A stretch of DNA of 64,000 bases from Chryseobacterium defluvii (GCF_003634775.1 NZ_RBXB01000001.1:682001-746000), one strand, 5' to 3'; shown: positions 19,201 through 27,793, counted from the first letter of the stretch. Translations and numbers: made by a program. Notes: generated by a model from the sequence alone, not told the origin.

Positions 19201-19488
19201 GAGGCAAATGTTAATATTGGATACTTACAAGATGCATCGGATGTTGATATTGATGTTGCATCGGAAAATATTTTGATCTCATTATTGGATGATCTAAGAA
19301 AAAATATGGCATTCAAAGATCATCACATTACTACTTATACCTATGACCCGTTAGTTGGAATAACAACTCTTACCGATCCTGATGGATTACGAGAGCATTA
19401 TAAATACAATACCAAAAACAAGTTGGAAAAGATTATGAATTCTGAAGGTAAAGTATTGGAAGAGTATCAATATCATTATAAAAACTAG
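16225..19488 (+). CDS. Large RHS/YD-associated exported protein (possible TcB-like shell half)
   Basis: 1087 residues with a signal peptide (IFIAIHCNTLAQ). The N-terminal part has FAVDLYTGTVNINIPL and LPLDLGLSYDATGVLVNNISGIVGQNWHL, the opening sequence of Bacteroidota RHS-associated shells and reminiscent of SpvB-like regions. The last 100 residues turn into YD-repeat sequence (TYTYDPLVGITTLTDPDG, YKYNTKNKLEKIMNSEGKV) but no RHS core or toxin follows. It is 7 bp before the second RHS gene. The two may form the two halves of a cocoon as TcB and TcC do in Tc toxins; this is inference from order, size and repeats. Lower GC than flanking genes fits acquisition by transfer. Confidence 0.75.
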   Translation: MRKILKTITAGIFIAIHCNTLAQVGGIDGIAKGEVKDVNFNKDFAVDLYTGTVNINIPLEKIQQGSLPLDLGLSYDATGVLVNNISGIVGQNWHLNAGGSITRKIKGMCFDELNYDKGGQPGLSSAMTYQTGFFEARILLNRNDWKDLAHMQRILTRAIAIAPIGPFYGGPPYYEIDFGDGLPDFDKVFKIDTEPDIFYFNFFDKSGYFFMGEDGNWKVSSKDNLKVLYNEETDLVNPLSGIKFKSPAVEISESYKRKSIGRLTLVDDKGVKYIFGDNDLKSMEVVMGEYYTTEFFYPFVAKWNLKKVIDPNGKILYDFTYKTGQHFLSNLFVEARHEVSSNEDNGTYTYSANPQTWSNFYKLYRESGDLYKPSYLSRIVAFDGTSVDFAYVEKANIQYTRSGNVFFEQKPYPDSPYYPLFNRKWLHEKLNTIYSDEIPATDGTDQKSIRYVLSEVKVNFNNKLINKFNFQYANADPRVFLYQIIKNDDEKHQFFYHYPNDLPGYFSEKKDMWGYYNGYSTSLSHSNNYNFWQNFENNKYSTRGTVTSKMLNGSLQQIVWPTGGSTNFVFEPHSFRHRVINQKSLNNSVITETFPNGGGGLRIKKIISEGKEREFFYNNSFDEMDNNISSGILLYEPIFFLRHPVYELNFGDVTGTMIPSGGTSSADGINPKSDFFKSNVAYSTVFEKTNDGYIKYTFNDFFDSPDYYMEERMRPFNKLSKKIDMSFDRGQLKTKTYFDANQNMILFKSYAYKKLFGGLSSKGIDYNYFTSNYSEHPQDDVFGGGLFPISQPDCLGCNSKMDPYLIYYSDKVLETELTTEYFKDGRKIESLKRYYYKSPLDASYSLIDKIEEYPSKYDLSKFKTIRFDYAIDTDTSEPIIQSMIEKNMVGIPLAVTQYNEQNEPISRTETIYAKNSITNNLVLPVSTRTSKTGTYGYGNDAAVHRQVTYDLYDAHGRILQYTDGSGIPTTIIWGYNRSQPIAKITGATYNQVEANVNIGYLQDASDVDIDVASENILISLLDDLRKNMAFKDHHITTYTYDPLVGITTLTDPDGLREHYKYNTKNKLEKIMNSEGKVLEEYQYHYKN

Positions 19489-19495
19489 TGAACCA

Positions 19496-22400
19496 ATGAA
19501 AAAAATATTAATTATAGTATTGGGGCTAATCTTCAATTACTCCATTTCTCAAAATCTTACAAGTACTGAAAATTATGTATACAAGAAAACTCACCTTTCA
19601 GATCCTTCAGATCCAGTACAAAAACAGTTAGAAACTGTACAATATTTAGATGGACTTGGGAGACTTAAGCAAATTATTTCAATAAAATCTACTCCAACTG
19701 GGCAAGACTTAGTAATACCTGTGGTGTATGATCAATTTGGTAGAAAGACTAAAGATTATCTTCCTATACCCGTATCAACTTCTAATGCGGCAATTCAAAA
19801 CTCTGTTTCAGAAAGTACGATAAACTCATATTATGGAGTCACTAATGCTTTTTCAGAAAAAGAACTTGAATCTTCTCCTCTAAGCAGAATATTTCAATCT
19901 GCAAGTCCGGGTGAGGATTGGAAAATGAGTTCTGGGCACACCGTGAAGTACGGATACGATGCCAATTCTATAACGGATCAGGTAAAAAAATATCAAATTA
20001 CTACTACTTGGGATAGTGCTAACCAAATGTATACTTCCTCTCCTTCCCAGATTATTTATTATGAGGAAAATTCATTATATAAGTTTACGATTAAGGATGA
20101 AGATAATAATGAGAAAATTGTTTTTAAAGATCTGTATGGCCATATTGTTCTTATCCGAAGAAATGATGGAACAAATAATTTAGATACCTATTATGTATAT
20201 GATAAATATGATCAGTTAACATATGTTATTCCTCCTTTAGCATCGGTTGAATCTGTATTATCTCAAGCTATTCTTGATAATCTATGTTATCAATACAGGT
20301 TTGATAATAAGAAGAGGGCGGTGGAAAAAAAGTTTCCCGGAAAAGGTTGGGAATATATGGTGTATGATAAACAAGATCGACTAGTTGCTATTCAGGATGC
20401 CAATTTAAAAATACAGAATCGGTGGTTGTATACCAAATATGATCAGTTTTCAAGGGTGATTATGACCGGTATTTGTATGGGTATGGGAACGAATCGTATA
20501 GATGAGCACGATTATGTAAACACTAAAGGCAACAATAATGAGAGTAGATCATCTTTTGTAACAATAAATTACAGTGGGATGGATGTCTATTATTCAGTAA
20601 CACAAGGGTATCCTCAGTATGATAAGGTATATAATTTTCTTAGTTTAAATTATTATGATACTTATCCTGAAGGTTCTCCAGTTATTCCAACGCAGGTATT
20701 AGGGCAAAATGTAATGTCTCAGGATGCACAAAATTCTAATATGAGTACCAAAACTTTACCTACTGCCAACTATATAAAAAATACAGAAGCCAATGATTTT
20801 AGATGGACAAAACACTATTTCTATTATGATACTAAAGGGCGAGCTATAAGTACCCATTCCATCAATTATTTAGGGGGATATACTAAGACTGAGACGAAAC
20901 TTGATTTTTCAGGAATTGCATTACAAAATAATACCTATCATAAAAGATTAATTACTGATGTTGAAAAAGTTATAACTGAAACTTTCACTTATGACAATCA
21001 AAACAGATTACTAACCCATAAGCATAAGGTGGATAATAATCCTGAAGAAATTTTATCTCAGAATACCTATAATGAGCTTTCACAATTAATCAGTAAAAAA
21101 GTAGGAAGTACTGTTGGATCTGCAAACCCACTTCAAACTATAGATTACGCCTACAATATCAGAGGATGGCTAACCAAAATCAATGATCCAGTAAATCTAA
21201 ACGGTAAATTGTTTGGTTATCAATTGAGATACCAGAATCCAGAACCGAACCAACTGGGGATTGATGAAGCAAAATATAATGGCAATATCTCCGAAGTAGA
21301 TTGGAAGATGGCAACTGATGGCATTCTAAAGAGGTATTCATATAAATATGATAGGCTTAACAGACTTGTTCATGGCATAAGTTTCCAACCTCAAGCTACT
21401 ATTCCAAATGATGATTACTTTGAATATCCGGAGTATGATCGTAATGGAAATATCGTTTCTTTAATCCGGGGAGGTAAAACGGCTGCAAGCCCTGTGACTA
21501 CAACGACCTTCGATGAGCTACGATATTCTTATGAAGGTAATAGGCTTGTTAAGATTGTGGATAGTCAGAATAATACATCTGGATATCCAGGAGGAGGAAA
21601 CTTAATAACTTATGATGGAAATGGTAATATGACCAGTATGATGGATAAAAGAATTAAGGAGATCAGTTATAACTTTCTGAATCTTCCCAGTTCTATTACC
21701 CTATTAGAAGGAAGTGGTAAATCACAAAAAGTTCAGAATATTTATCAATCGGATGGTACAAGACTTTCTAAGAAATATACGAAAGGAACTACTATAATAA
21801 CTACCGACTACTTAGACAATTTTCAGTATGAAAATAGTACATTACAGCCAACAGCACCTGACTTAAAATTTGCATCAACTGCAGAAGGGTATTATAGTTT
21901 TGAAAATAATAAGTATATTTATCAATATAAAGATCAGGTTGGAAACGTTAGAATTTCTTTTTATAAAGATGCGAATGGCAACCCGGTTATAGATAATGCC
22001 ACTGATTTTTATCCCTTTGGATTGGAGCATCATGATGGTGCAGCGAGTATATCCATTACACCAAGCTATAAATATAAGTATCAGGGACAGGAATTACAGG
22101 AAACCGGTTTTTACTCCTTCAAATGGAGAAATTATATGCCGGATGTAGGTCGTTTCTTCAACGTAGATCCTTTAAGTGAAATATATGCTTACCAATCTCA
22201 TTATAACTTCTCCGAGAATAGAGTAATAGATGCTTTAGAAATTGAAGGTCTAGAAGCGGAAATTATAAATAAAGAAAACGAGTGGGCTAGTTTTGAAGGG
22301 AGGCCATATGACGGGGGGCTTGAATCTATAACTACCTATACTGATGGGACAAAAGAAGCTAATATCAAAACAGTTGAATTGGAGTCATCTTATAAAACTC

Positions 22401-23032
22401 CTAATGATTCTGGTTTTGGATGGGGTGATGCAGCAAGGGTTGGCGTAAGTTTTGTGCCCTTTGTAGGCAGTGGTTTGGATATATATGAGGGGGCAAGAGA
22501 TGGAAATTGGCTACAGTTTGGATTTGGTATAGGTGGTATGGCGTTGGATATTGTAACTTTAGGGTCTGGATCTATTGTTAAAGGTGGAGTAAAAACCATT
22601 GGAACCCATTTGGTTGAAGAAGGGATGGAGAAAGCCACGAAAGAGTTAGCAAAAAATGCTTCAAAAGAAATAGGCAGTAGTGGAGGAGGTGAAATTTTAT
22701 CAATGAATGTTGAAAGAATTATTTCACATGGAGAGAAAATTGATGATCTTACAAATGAAATTAAAGGAATGACTTGGTTAACGGGTAATGAGCATGCTAT
22801 TGTTAGACTAGCTAGTGGTGAAAAAGCAATTATAAGTGGAGGATCCGGAGGGATAAGCTTTAGACCAAAACAGATCAAAACTCTTTTTGGACATACACAT
22901 CCCACTTCAGCGGGACCGAGTTCAGCTGATTTTAACTTTTTGAGAAAGTATGAATTCTCTGGTTCCAAAAAGTTAGGACAAAGCAGACAATACATACTTC
23001 ATGGGGGGGAAACTACTTTAATAAGACCTTAA
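19496..23032 (+). CDS. DUF6443/RHS-repeat polymorphic toxin with JAMM-like C-terminal tip
   Basis: 1178 residues with a signal peptide (LIFNYSISQ). A DUF6443-type N-terminal region (about 20-160: VQYLDGLGRLKQIISIKSTP, VVYDQFGRKTKDYLP) leads into YD repeats. The RHS core is near 850-930 (YKYQGQELQETGFYSFKWR, NYMPDVGRFFNVDPLSE). After it comes a glycine-rich hydrophobic pretoxin segment (about 970-1020, VSFVPFVGSGLDIYEG) and a unique tip. The tip has NEHAIV (E about 1099) and GHTHPTSAGPSSADF (H1133, H1135, S1142, D1145), close to the JAMM metallopeptidase pattern E-HxH-S-xx-D with one residue fewer in the loop. Activity is unproven. A candidate immunity gene follows 11 bp on. Confidence 0.8.
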   Translation: MKKILIIVLGLIFNYSISQNLTSTENYVYKKTHLSDPSDPVQKQLETVQYLDGLGRLKQIISIKSTPTGQDLVIPVVYDQFGRKTKDYLPIPVSTSNAAIQNSVSESTINSYYGVTNAFSEKELESSPLSRIFQSASPGEDWKMSSGHTVKYGYDANSITDQVKKYQITTTWDSANQMYTSSPSQIIYYEENSLYKFTIKDEDNNEKIVFKDLYGHIVLIRRNDGTNNLDTYYVYDKYDQLTYVIPPLASVESVLSQAILDNLCYQYRFDNKKRAVEKKFPGKGWEYMVYDKQDRLVAIQDANLKIQNRWLYTKYDQFSRVIMTGICMGMGTNRIDEHDYVNTKGNNNESRSSFVTINYSGMDVYYSVTQGYPQYDKVYNFLSLNYYDTYPEGSPVIPTQVLGQNVMSQDAQNSNMSTKTLPTANYIKNTEANDFRWTKHYFYYDTKGRAISTHSINYLGGYTKTETKLDFSGIALQNNTYHKRLITDVEKVITETFTYDNQNRLLTHKHKVDNNPEEILSQNTYNELSQLISKKVGSTVGSANPLQTIDYAYNIRGWLTKINDPVNLNGKLFGYQLRYQNPEPNQLGIDEAKYNGNISEVDWKMATDGILKRYSYKYDRLNRLVHGISFQPQATIPNDDYFEYPEYDRNGNIVSLIRGGKTAASPVTTTTFDELRYSYEGNRLVKIVDSQNNTSGYPGGGNLITYDGNGNMTSMMDKRIKEISYNFLNLPSSITLLEGSGKSQKVQNIYQSDGTRLSKKYTKGTTIITTDYLDNFQYENSTLQPTAPDLKFASTAEGYYSFENNKYIYQYKDQVGNVRISFYKDANGNPVIDNATDFYPFGLEHHDGAASISITPSYKYKYQGQELQETGFYSFKWRNYMPDVGRFFNVDPLSEIYAYQSHYNFSENRVIDALEIEGLEAEIINKENEWASFEGRPYDGGLESITTYTDGTKEANIKTVELESSYKTPNDSGFGWGDAARVGVSFVPFVGSGLDIYEGARDGNWLQFGFGIGGMALDIVTLGSGSIVKGGVKTIGTHLVEEGMEKATKELAKNASKEIGSSGGGEILSMNVERIISHGEKIDDLTNEIKGMTWLTGNEHAIVRLASGEKAIISGGSGGISFRPKQIKTLFGHTHPTSAGPSSADFNFLRKYEFSGSKKLGQSRQYILHGGETTLIRP

Positions 23033-23043
23033 TATTAATTCTA

Positions 23044-23526
23044 ATGGCAATTATATTTACAGATAAAACAGAATGTTTACTTTGTGGTAAAAAAATAACG
23101 GATGAAGAAGATTTTTTTATATTTCCGCCCTTTATTCAGAATGTAAAAGATATATACTACAAATTTAATGATACGGGATTTCATTCTAATTGCTTGAAAA
23201 ATGATGAATTAGGAAATCAGGCAATTCTATTTGCTCAGGAATATATTGATAAAACCAGGCCAAAAAATAGAATTTGTATTGTTGGTGGAAATCTAATTCA
23301 AAGGTTTGAAGATTACATATTTATTGATATGTTAACTTCCGATAAGGAAGAAGCACTATTTAAATTTAACTTTATTACATTGGATAGGAATAACTTACAA
23401 CGATGGAATGACAGAGAAAACTTTATCCAGTATGCAGAGGAATTTAAAAAAGAAAATAAATGGGAGGATCTTACGGAGTTTAAGTACTTAGATAACTTAA
23501 TTAAAAAAGTTTCTGACCCCAATTAA
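23044..23526 (+). CDS. Candidate immunity protein with Cys/His zinc-ribbon-like motif
   Basis: 160 residues, no family recognised. N-terminal CLLCGKKI and later FHSNCL give a CxxC...HxxC set that could hold zinc. There is no signal peptide, so it is cytoplasmic, as expected for protection against an incoming toxin tip. It starts 11 bp after the toxin gene and is followed by a strong terminator, which is why I read it as the immunity partner. A/T-rich codon use matches the RHS genes. Function rests on position only. Confidence 0.65.
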   Translation: MAIIFTDKTECLLCGKKITDEEDFFIFPPFIQNVKDIYYKFNDTGFHSNCLKNDELGNQAILFAQEYIDKTRPKNRICIVGGNLIQRFEDYIFIDMLTSDKEEALFKFNFITLDRNNLQRWNDRENFIQYAEEFKKENKWEDLTEFKYLDNLIKKVSDPN

Positions 23527-23546
23527 ATTTAACATAAGAAACTTAC

Positions 23547-23580
23547 AAAGCCTTTACTAAAACTATAGTAAAGGCTTTAT
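23547..23580 (+). terminator. Terminator of the RHS island
   Basis: AAAGCCTTTACTA and TAGTAAAGGCTTT are perfect 13-bp arms around a 6-nt loop, 20 bp after the candidate immunity gene. Confidence 0.85.
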
Positions 23581-23678
23581 ATAATATTATAAGAGAATCA
23601 TCCAGATGACAAAGTTGTTAATCTTACCTTTGATTAATCTAATAATATTGTACAAATTTATTACCGTTGAATTAGACT

Positions 23679-23715
23679 AAAGAGCCGTCAGGAAATTATT
23701 TCCTGACGGCTCTTT
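23679..23715 (-). terminator. Terminator of the beta-helix lipoprotein gene
   Basis: A 17-bp perfect stem (AAAGAGCCGTCAGGAAA with its complement, loop TTA) lies 32 bp beyond the minus-strand stop codon. It could act in either direction. Confidence 0.8.
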
Positions 23716-23747
23716 CAATTTGATACGAAGAAACTATTATAACTAAA

Positions 23748-24962
23748 TTATTGTAAAGCAGATAAAAGGTTTACTCCATCTACAGTAGCCCAAGCTCCGG
23801 CAACTAAAGATACTTTGGTAACACTTGCGGTATTAGTAAATGTTTTTCCTCCGTTTGTTACAGCATATCCCCAAACACCTGGATTATCAGAATTCACATA
23901 ATTTAAAGGAGATACAACAACTTTACTAGGATTTGCGTTTACTTGGTTGTTATTCGTTGCGTCATCCTGAATTAAAACTGCATAAGCATTTTTACCACCA
24001 GTGTTTTTATATCCACTGACATATACGTTTGAGAAAATACCAGTACCCTGTCTTTTGAATTGAATAGCAGAGATTTCTACAGATCCTGCAGTTTCTGGAT
24101 TTGTATTCGTATCTCTTATTAAAGTAATATTAGAAATTTTCGGAGGAGTATTATCTATGTTTGCAGAAGCTTCAATCTCCATTCCGAAATTACCTGTTAC
24201 TGTTTGGAAAGCAAACCAGTTGCTGTTGTTTTGCCCGCTCCATGCATCCTGCCAATCGAAAGAGTCATCATAATTACCATAAGCAACAAGGTTTTTTGCG
24301 CTTACAGTACCTCCGAAGAACTCAAATCCATCATCGGTTCCTTTATAAGCAACCAAGTTTTCTAAAATAGTACCATCACCTACGGCGTAGAATGTGAAGG
24401 TATTGGTTTCAGAAGTTCCGTCATTAATTTTCTTACCAGCATATTCTACTCTAACATATTTCAAAATACCAGAACTGTAATTAGCATCATTACCACCGTA
24501 TGTAATAAAATTACCATCTTCAGATACAGCAGTTGGGCTTCCGTTTACAGCCTTGATAGGAGCTCTTCCATAAATAGTAATTCCTCCCCAACCTCCAGGA
24601 ACTTTAGCAGCAGTTGTAAAAACAATTGGTTCGCTAGCAGATCCTAAAGCAAGTATTTTTCCACCTTGTAAAACAACCAAACTTGAAGTAGTAGTAGTAG
24701 AAACTGTAAATGTTGCACCTGCTTCAATAGTAAGAGTTGCTCCATCAGCTACCTTCACGATACCTTCTAATGTATAATTTCCTTTTTTTATAGTTAAGTT
24801 GGATGTAATATCACCGGATAGTTTTCCTCCTTCAGGCAGAACTCCTGAAGTATTGCCCGGAGTTGTAATAGTTCCACCATCTCCATCATTTACTTCAATA
24901 GTACATGAAGACAATGTCAAAAGCAATGTCAATGATAATAAAGTTAAAAGATTTCTTTTCAT
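23748..24962 (-). CDS. Right-handed beta-helix surface lipoprotein
   Basis: 404 residues. The signal peptide has a lipobox (LTLSSC, Cys about 20) followed by TIEVNDGDGG, acidic residues of the kind linked to surface export. The body has repeats typical of parallel beta-helices: VKVADGATLTIEAGATFTV, GGWGGITIYGRAPI, ILKYVRVEYAG, LENLVAYKGTDDGFEFFGG, KNLVAYGNYDDSFDWQD. It lies 32 bp downstream of a TonB receptor in the same direction, so the two likely form a receptor-lipoprotein uptake pair. The substrate is unknown; the neighbouring PhoB/PhoR-like system suggests a phosphorus compound (inference). Confidence 0.8.
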   Translation of the reverse strand: MKRNLLTLLSLTLLLTLSSCTIEVNDGDGGTITTPGNTSGVLPEGGKLSGDITSNLTIKKGNYTLEGIVKVADGATLTIEAGATFTVSTTTTSSLVVLQGGKILALGSASEPIVFTTAAKVPGGWGGITIYGRAPIKAVNGSPTAVSEDGNFITYGGNDANYSSGILKYVRVEYAGKKINDGTSETNTFTFYAVGDGTILENLVAYKGTDDGFEFFGGTVSAKNLVAYGNYDDSFDWQDAWSGQNNSNWFAFQTVTGNFGMEIEASANIDNTPPKISNITLIRDTNTNPETAGSVEISAIQFKRQGTGIFSNVYVSGYKNTGGKNAYAVLIQDDATNNNQVNANPSKVVVSPLNYVNSDNPGVWGYAVTNGGKTFTNTASVTKVSLVAGAWATVDGVNLLSALQ

Positions 24963-24994
24963 TTTATAATAAGATTTTTAATTTTTAATATTTT

Positions 24995-27592
24995 CTAGAA
25001 TGTATATCCTACAGTAAAATTGAAAGATATACCATTAAAATAACTGTTTAATGCATAGTTATTATTAGTTTCTACTGGGTAATAGCTATTATCTCCCAAT
25101 TCAACACGATATTTGCTGTCCAGAATATTCTGTACTGCGAATTTTACATTCCAATTTTTATCGAGTTGATTTTGGTAGACAAAGTCTAACTGATGGAATG
25201 GCCTTTCATAATAATTATCTGAACCTGCCCCCCCAACAGCATAAATTTTTGATCCAGACACATTATACACTAGGGAAAAAGTTTTTGCAAAATTTTTAGA
25301 ATTTTTATATTCATACTTCAAATCTGCATTGATGGTATATGGTGCAGCACCTTGTAGTCCTCTTTTATGAAGTTGTTCTTCGGTATATCCTTGTGGTTTT
25401 TCAATTACTAATTGTTCCGGGCTTCTTTCTACATCAGAATACATGAATGTTGCATTAGCACCCAAAGTAAATCTGTCTAGAGATTCAGAGAATCTGCCCA
25501 AGTTCAATATACCCTCTAATTCTATCCCTGCTAGTGTTGCTTTTTTAGAATTGTAGTAGGTAATAACAACACCACTTGCATTTCCTGAAGGAGCAATAGA
25601 GCGTTCTATTGCCTTATCTATTCTTTTTGCAAATAAATTAACTGCAAACATTTCTTTATTAGAAGGGAAATATTCCCATTTTAAATCTGCATTATAGTTT
25701 TCACTATTCTGAATATTTTCATTACCAAGGATGGATGAATTATCTGGATTGATATATTCAATTGGCATTGTTTCTATAAGAATAGGACGGGTTATAGTCT
25801 TACTTAAAGATAATCTAAAATTATTCTTACTATTCAGTGCCTTTTTTATAGAAAGAGATGGAAGAAAATAATTTTTATTATTAATTATTTCAAGTATTTC
25901 TGGCTGACCTTTTTGATACCTGATTAGTCTCATATCATTTTCAAGCCTTCCGCCTATCAAGATATCCCAGCTATCGTTTGGTTTATAATCAAAATTAAGA
26001 TAGCCGGCATTTACAAATTGATAAATATTAGATAAGTATAAATTAGGGTTGGTTCCTTCTAAATAATAAAGTTGATTATTCTGAATCGAATTGTCTAATG
26101 TAGATTGTGGACGATCCACATTAATATATACAGAAGTATTACCATTCGTTGGGTTACCAAAAATAAAGCGATATGAGTTTTTCCTTACATCAGCAAAACC
26201 ATTATATCCTATTGATAATTGTAAAGGATAGTCTTTTCGATCACCTTTATTACCCATAAAAACAGAATATTCCCCATAAGCTGATCCATAAAATCTACCA
26301 TCAACATCAAGATATTGACGGATGAAATTATTACCTCCGTAAGAAATTAATGCATTATCAAAATTTTCAGGAGAAGTAAGTTCAAAAATCTTTCTATCCG
26401 GCTGACTATAATTATTGATAACATAACTTCCTCCTGTCTTAAATTGATGACGGTCTCCGATTTTTTGTGCAGCAGTTAATTGCAAATCCAAAAATCTTGA
26501 AATATCCTGCTGATTGGTTCTGAAGAAACGTACATCTTGGATGCTGAAGTTTTTATAACCATTAAAGTCCTCAATAATATTAGAGGAGTTTTGTAAATAA
26601 ATGGCATTTAAATTTACATTGGTACCTCTGTTTTTATAAGCTAATCCTAAGAGAGTTGAAGACTCTGTTTCGTATTCATACCCTTTTCTGTATAGCAGGT
26701 TACTTAGTTGTATAACACCACCATTATCTCTGTATTGATTGTTATCTCCTTCCTTGTAAGAATACTTTGACGATTGATTTAAAGAGAATAAAATTCCAAG
26801 ATTTCCGGTTTCTCCAGCTTTTATTTTTTGTACTGTAGTGAAGCCAATGCTTGTATTTGGCATTGATTTAATATTATCCACATTCCATGAATCTTTAAAT
26901 GAGGATAAAGACTGTTCTCTTGTGAAAATATGACCATTGGGTTTCGAGTCCCTCACTTCTACAGGCAATCTTCTGTCTCTAGAGTTTAAACCAAGATAGC
27001 CTTTTATTCCGTCTGCACCTTCAGCTACTTTAAAGTTATCTCTGAAAGTACTTAAAGTATTTACTCCAACACTGAATTCTACTTTTGTAAACGCTTTATC
27101 AATCGTTAAAGTTTCAATATCGAAAGTTGCTCCGGCGAAATCTCCGTAAAGATTGGAGTTAAAAGTTTTATAGATATTAAGTTTCCCTACAACGTCTGTT
27201 GGAAACTGCTTTAAAGCAATGATTTTTTGAAAAGGGTTGTTAGAGGGCGAACCAAGACCGTTAATCAATAGATAATTGTATCTTTCTTCCAATCCTCTTA
27301 CAAAAAGTCCTCTTCCTTCTACTGTAGTGATCCCGGTTACCTTGGTAAGACCTTGTTCTACATTAGATATTCCTTTTCTGGAAATTTCTTCAGCACTTAC
27401 AGCCTGTTTTTGTATAATAGCCTTTTTCTGTTCCCCAAGTACTGCAGTTTCTGTTTTCTTGTTACTGCTTCCCTGAATGACTACGCCATCAATTTTGTTT
27501 TCCTTTTTTATGCTATCCTGCTTGGTTTCCTGTGCATAGAATACAGATCCGGACAAAAACAAAACGGCAATGCTAAGCTTATGAATTTTCAT
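24995..27592 (-). CDS. TonB-dependent receptor
   Basis: 865 residues. Signal peptide ending SVFYAQ, then a short linker (KKENKIDGVVIQGSSNKK) and a plug domain (about 60-190: GISNVEQGLTKVTGITTVEG, LFVRGLEERYNYLLINGL), then a beta-barrel ending in NGISFNFTVGYTF. It has no carboxypeptidase-like extension. It belongs to the outer membrane and imports an unknown ligand with energy from TonB. It is the first gene of a two-gene operon with the beta-helix lipoprotein and is divergent from a two-component system, sharing 201 bp of control region with Pho-box-like repeats. Confidence 0.9.
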   Translation of the reverse strand: MKIHKLSIAVLFLSGSVFYAQETKQDSIKKENKIDGVVIQGSSNKKTETAVLGEQKKAIIQKQAVSAEEISRKGISNVEQGLTKVTGITTVEGRGLFVRGLEERYNYLLINGLGSPSNNPFQKIIALKQFPTDVVGKLNIYKTFNSNLYGDFAGATFDIETLTIDKAFTKVEFSVGVNTLSTFRDNFKVAEGADGIKGYLGLNSRDRRLPVEVRDSKPNGHIFTREQSLSSFKDSWNVDNIKSMPNTSIGFTTVQKIKAGETGNLGILFSLNQSSKYSYKEGDNNQYRDNGGVIQLSNLLYRKGYEYETESSTLLGLAYKNRGTNVNLNAIYLQNSSNIIEDFNGYKNFSIQDVRFFRTNQQDISRFLDLQLTAAQKIGDRHQFKTGGSYVINNYSQPDRKIFELTSPENFDNALISYGGNNFIRQYLDVDGRFYGSAYGEYSVFMGNKGDRKDYPLQLSIGYNGFADVRKNSYRFIFGNPTNGNTSVYINVDRPQSTLDNSIQNNQLYYLEGTNPNLYLSNIYQFVNAGYLNFDYKPNDSWDILIGGRLENDMRLIRYQKGQPEILEIINNKNYFLPSLSIKKALNSKNNFRLSLSKTITRPILIETMPIEYINPDNSSILGNENIQNSENYNADLKWEYFPSNKEMFAVNLFAKRIDKAIERSIAPSGNASGVVITYYNSKKATLAGIELEGILNLGRFSESLDRFTLGANATFMYSDVERSPEQLVIEKPQGYTEEQLHKRGLQGAAPYTINADLKYEYKNSKNFAKTFSLVYNVSGSKIYAVGGAGSDNYYERPFHQLDFVYQNQLDKNWNVKFAVQNILDSKYRVELGDNSYYPVETNNNYALNSYFNGISFNFTVGYTF

Positions 27593-27684
27593 TATTTACT
27601 TTTCTTTATTTACACTTAGATTCTTTCGGTGCAAAGGAATAAAAGAAAGGCGTTGTAAATGGTTTAGTAAAATTTAATTTTTTC

Positions 27685-27732
27685 TTAACTATATATTAAC
27701 AAAACAACATTATTGTTAACTTTATGTGAACG
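27685..27732. promoter_or_regulatory. Pho-box-like 11-bp direct repeats
   Basis: TTAACT (27685) and TTAACA (27696) are exactly 11 bp apart, and TTAACT (27716) and TGAACG (27727) are again 11 bp apart. Direct repeats of a TTAACA-like hexamer with 5-bp gaps are the form of PhoP boxes in Bacillus. They lie between the TonB receptor and the response regulator and could control both. Confidence 0.5.
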
Positions 27733-27767
27733 ATAGGGTATTTATTAATCTGTCATTCAAAAATTGT

Positions 27768-27775
27768 TAACTTTG
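27768..27775 (+). promoter_or_regulatory. -7 element of the two-component operon
   Basis: TAACTTTG matches TAnnTTTG, 18 bp before the response regulator ATG. No TTG lies at the -33 position; the 11-bp repeats end 35 bp upstream, where an activator could substitute. Confidence 0.5.
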
Positions 27776-27793
27776 ACTCAGTAAAAATTAAAA

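Noticed and set aside
22390..22995. Long 201-codon frame on the minus strand within the RHS gene
   Set aside because: It is the antisense of the glycine-rich end of the RHS protein and has no start region, signal or family.
27750..27756. CTGTCAT, half of an Escherichia coli Pho box
   Set aside because: There is no second half 11 bp away; the TTAAC-type pairs nearby are better supported.
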